NCBI GenBank assembly: GCA_905250075.1
Contig: CAJNOP010000012.1
Location: forward strand, 744,001-808,000
DNA length: 64,000 nucleotides
Origin: Rotaria sp. Silwood1
Lineage: Eukaryota; Rotifera; Eurotatoria; Philodinida; Philodinidae
Direction: 5' to 3'
In this document: positions 60,201 to 64,000 of the stretch, one piece after another
Layout: each line of letters opens with the position of its first letter
Numbering within the stretch: position 1 is the first letter of the stretch
The notes under the pieces: model-generated
Told to the model about the DNA's origin: nothing
What the model saw: only the letters and a program-made list of their open reading frames with translations
Databases searched by the model: none
Program-made: the position numbers and the translations under genes

Positions 60201-62672
60201 CATGTCATATAAAATTAGTTCAAAACTTGACAAATCTACCTTACTATGAAGATATTGTAGTTTTGTTAAGAGTTGATATGAGTATCATATAGACATTCGA
60301 TAGTTTCTCAAATTATAAAGCATCTACTATCCGTATATATCGCATATGCACCTCGTATCTTGATAGTATTTAGAGAAAAATAAAATATTTGTTCATGTTT
60401 TCTTTACTGTAGTTAGAGATAAGTTATATCTTTAAAATAACCCGAATGTATGAAGTTCTCTAGACTAGACAAACTCTCAACCCTTACACCAATGGCCAAA
60501 ATGAGACAAAAATAACGCATAATTCGCAATCTACCAATAAAATAGGATTACTAAATCAATTATTTTAGATGGTCTTAGTATCCACAAGTGACACATAAAA
60601 AAAATCACACACATGTTCTTGTCGATTACAGTCAAAGTGGTCGGTAGAGTGATTCCTGCTGTTTCATATGATTTTGAAATCTAAGTGTCTTCTATCACTA
60701 CTGCGAAGATGAAAAACAGGTATCTCCCGACTATTGAGATATATTCTAAATAATCGTGGGAATGAATTGCAATTTATTTCATTTTGACATAGTTTCTACC
60801 ATAGCTATAGTGGCCAGTAGGATCAACCATAGTACTTGATAGTATTTTCTGAGTCTATGTGCTTCCTAGCGATAATGGAAAAATTACGAGCAGATATTTT
60901 GCTTTCTTTAAGATATTATTGAGATCAAAGGTGCATGTGTTATGAGTGATAGATGCTGTATAATTTGGCAAACTACCGAATTGTTATACTGATATTCTTG
61001 TCAACTCTTAACGAAATTGAAATAGCTCTATAGTGAGATATATTTTGCCAAAGTATGAATCCATTTCATATGATATAAGTCATATATACATATCTGTATA
61101 TCTGGAGCCTTGATATAAAAAGCAGATACAGTAACAAAACATAAAGCTAGTATCCACATGAAGCGCAGACTAACTTTTAAAAAAGTCTTCTGAAGGTATA
61201 TCAAAAGCAGCAGCAAAATGTTCGTCATGCTGAAATCTATCGATCTATGTAGACTCCAAAACGATCTGTCGAAGAAAAATCATGGTACTCATCTCTAGTA
61301 TTGTGTATGCCCGTCTTTTTGAAATATTTTTTCTTATAGACGCGTCACTGAAACATAAATAGATACTAGAAATTTTCTATGAAATTTCAGTTATAGTTGT
61401 GAAAAACGCCAGTTCGAGCAGGTCAATGAGAACATTACTTGATTCGAGTGCTCTTTGAATATTATGACAATCCTATGCCTACATCTATGTTGATCAGTCG
61501 TTAGACGTACTTCAATGTTGTGCACTGTGGAATTTTCTTCATTGATCGCTGTGTCTATTCGATAGATAGTATTACTATAATATTTGCGCAGTTGGAACAA
61601 GAGATTTGGCAGATCAAACGTTGCACTATTCCATGATGGGCCCTGTAGTATAGGCCAACCACCAAATTCTGTATTAACCAGTGAAAGAATAGTATCAACA
61701 CCATTAGCCTCGATTTCTTCTTCATCTATGCACGAGTTGTAGAAACGACGAGCATTGACAACAGCTTTGGGTTCGCTGACATCATTCGCAGGCGGTGACG
61801 ATAGTAGATCTATGATATTAACAGATAAATATGTCTAATCAATCTCATTTACGCGTACCGACAACATTGTAATCCAATTGGGTCCGTAATAAATTGAAAG
61901 TAGTCTGTGCACTAACTAGAACCAACAAGCAAATAAGAAATTTCCATCAATACGAAAGAGAAGTTATTTCATACCATCATCTGGTATTCTTGTATTTTTA
62001 ACCCATGTGCCACAGGCAAAATGAAAAAAATCTTCGCACGGTTCGACAGTTTCATCAATACTTTCAATTAGATAGTTGGCTAGAAATTAGACGATCATAT
62101 TTGATTGATTTTCTTACAAAAAGATATATACCTGCTTTGACACAATACGGAGTCAGGCATATATCTTAAACGAACAAAATCATACAAGCATAAGATTTCA
62201 TTTTAAGAAAAAAAAAGGAATAATACCGTTTGTAGTTGTTGTGGATGGTAGAGCTCTTTCTACCGTTGCTGTTGTTTTTCTGGCCTTTTCGATACCATAA
62301 AGTGTGCTGACCACAACTGTAGTAATGGCGAAAATTCCAACGAGAAACCCGAGGAGTCTGGTAGGTGTCATAAAGCGAAATGCAGTATTCGATAGCCAAC
62401 TATAATACGATAAATTTAACTTGCACTGTTGTCAGGCAACAAAGAGATTTTTTGAGAATGAGAACTACCATAGTGAAAATAGCTTTGACAGTGTAACCTT
62501 TTTTTGTATCCTTTAGGTAATTTTTCGTGAAGGACTAATGCCACTCACTAGCCATACGCCGGCATGCTCCTCTGTTTTTATGCTCGCAACGACTCTTTAT
62601 TTAGTTAGTGCATCAGAATAAGAATAATACTCATACATACCTTCTTGTTTCCGAGAGAAACGTGTCTGTCAT
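57237..62672 (-). CDS. Neprilysin/ECE-type M13 zinc metallopeptidase, 3' end missing
   Basis: Seventeen exons join in phase: 62641-62672, 62227-62399, 62132-62164, 61975-62079, 61859-61915, 61511-61809, 59591-59764, 59438-59527, 59019-59375, 58871-58969, 58738-58821, 58401-58566, 58286-58337, 58211-58227, 57564-57745, 57436-57501, 57237-57302. They give 684 residues before the gap. It is a type II membrane protein with an anchor at about residues 27-46. VNAFYEPSRNQI binds substrate, HEITH is the zinc site with the catalytic Glu, and GEDIADNGG supplies the third zinc ligand. Such enzymes cut extracellular signalling peptides. The last roughly 80-100 residues, usually ending with a Cys-x-x-Trp motif, are not in the window. 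A 17-nt microexon (58211-58227) encodes part of LNYGG. Intron 6 is 1746 bp and contains an inverted repeat. Confidence 0.92.
60000..61280. repeat. Inverted repeat with coding remnants inside an M13 intron
   Basis: The left arm (about 60015-60430) and right arm (about 60880-61270) are complementary: ATTTCAGCATGACAAACGTT and TTTTGCTGCTGCTTTTG on the left match the right arm read in reverse. Both arms read outside-in encode a similar type II membrane start (MTNILLLLLIYL, then SLRFMWILALCF on the right; MTNVLLLLLLQL then stop, SLRFIWVLFFCF on the left). The right-arm frame (61028-61228, minus) is open for 66 codons; the left has an early stop. It looks like an inverted duplication of a gene's 5' part, now decayed. 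Confidence 0.7.
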
Positions 62673-64000
62673 CTTCAAGATTTAATACTGTTCACGTATG
62701 TCAACTTGTTTGAAGAATTTCACCTAAAGACAGATTAGACGTTATTTCAAAATTTTCATAGAAACTCAATTAACTGCTAGCATAGGAGATATTGGAGATA
62801 TAGTATATGAGTGTTACTATGTGTATTCGTGCAATATTTTCAATATCTTCTATGTTGGTACTTAATTCAGTTTCCAGAGATAACTGCAGAAGACATCATG
62901 TGTAAAGACACGAAAACAGTCAAAAGCCATCTTAGGACACGCTAAAATACTGTACAGACGGCTTTTTTCGAATAATTTAGAAAAATGAACAGAGAACGAT
63001 GCAAAACTTCTCTCGATAAAATCGGCTGTTTCGTCATGTCGCACTAGCAGAAGGGTATTATTCTTGCGAGAAACATATGGGTCCTCTCGTCCACAACACA
63101 GAAGTACCTCAATGAATTAAGAACTACTTTCAAACAAAGAATGAATGAGATCGCAAAAGACTATTAATAGTTGAATTGATCAAGATTTCTAAATATGCGA
63201 AAGATATTTTCGAACAGAAGCAACATTCAAAAGCCTGACCTCTTGTAATATTATAACGACAAAATGGGAAAATGTGAGACCTGCCTGCACTACTAAGTTG
63301 TTGTAACAAGTTGAAGCTTTTGAGAGTAGATAGATGGCTGATTGGATTCGATTTAAGAGACACACCACTTGTACACTTATTTCAGTTCAATGCTTAATAG
63401 TGTTTACCGATACATCGATGTATTAGTAAAATATCGGAACAACAGCACAAATAAACAAGAAACCAAAGTTCATTTTGTTCTAGCCATCAAAGATGCGGAT
63501 ATGGTGTGAATCTTGGTCAGTGTTATCGATTCAAACACATCTACACTCGCCCCATATCTTACGATTAAAAACCAAATCGACCATTGATCGTGGTCAAAAT
63601 AGAAACAAGTGAACTCTCTCGGTAAAAATATATTCATGCAATCACTTCATGTCTAATATTTGCAACATGTATGCCTTTTTCTTTTCATTATGTCTACATA
63701 ACTTAGGAACGGCAGGTAGAATGATGCCGTCTGTATCTAGTTGTCAAAATATTTTCAAATATACTCACACATGCATATCTTTCATATTTTTCCTGATTTT
63801 CCCGATCGATATTTCCAATTACCTCTCGTAGGACTATTAGATAAGAACGGTAGACTCATCGAAAATAGAATAACGGTATGCATTTGATATGCGATGAGTA
63901 AAACTAATGTTTGTCATTAATATCCTAAGATTGATTCGTCTTTCGTACGCAGATAAAAACAAGGCATGGAATTCTACAAATGGAAAGAATATCCATCTTG
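62673..64000. other. Upstream of the M13 gene; no gene recognised
   Basis: Minus-strand frames at 62862-63044 and 63130-63363 lack family resemblance and do not splice to the M13 exon 1. The region probably holds the M13 promoter and 5' UTR. Confidence 0.45.

Overview
The window looks like nuclear DNA from a small-genome protostome animal, most probably a bdelloid rotifer. It is strongly AT-rich, most introns are about 50-66 bp with GT..AG ends, and the genes are metazoan (SERCA, Na/K-ATPase beta, myosin regulatory light chain, RBBP4, M13 peptidase, TRAF-like, F-box-like). The taxon is inferred from style and gene content, not proven. All multi-exon genes were assembled by hand by joining exons in phase across GT/AG sites; exon coordinates are in each entry.

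Layout. 1-13 kb: a hAT-type MITE, a five-exon TRAF-like gene (+), an F-box-like gene (-), a small membrane protein gene (-) and a C2H2 zinc-finger gene (-). 13-22 kb: eroded inverted repeats, a secreted peptide-like precursor (+), an SDR (-), and a probable two-cistron unit (-) in which a 78-aa disordered protein is followed 126 bp later by a complete 425-aa RBBP4. 22-27 kb: a second MITE of the same family, an inverted repeat and a myosin regulatory light chain (-). 27-42 kb: two tandem, same-strand SERCA genes. 43-55 kb: a Na/K-ATPase beta gene (+) among gene-poor DNA rich in long imperfect inverted repeats. 55-64 kb: a secreted LURP-one/tubby-like protein (+), a 34-bp minisatellite running into a 10-N gap, and a neprilysin-type M13 peptidase (-) whose 3' end is lost in the gap.

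The most interesting locus is the SERCA pair. All 17 upstream coding exons have identical lengths in both copies, but the last exon differs: copy 1 encodes an extra hydrophobic segment and copy 2 a short polar tail, resembling the SERCA2b/2a difference of vertebrates but fixed in two genes. Copy 1 alone also carries a second version of the exon for the TM7 region. This version is split by a 66-bp intron but totals the same 86 nt and has the same entry and exit phases, so it looks like a mutually exclusive exon choice. Introns 3, 7, 9 and 12 are almost identical between copies while neighbouring introns are diverged, which points to gene conversion in patches.

The second theme is structural. 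At least seven long imperfect inverted repeats (about 0.25 to 1.3 kb) lie between genes or inside a large intron, and two contain remnants of coding sequence. Several genes bear on calcium, membrane potential and contraction (two SERCAs, Na/K-ATPase beta, myosin light chain), but nothing shows that they are co-regulated.
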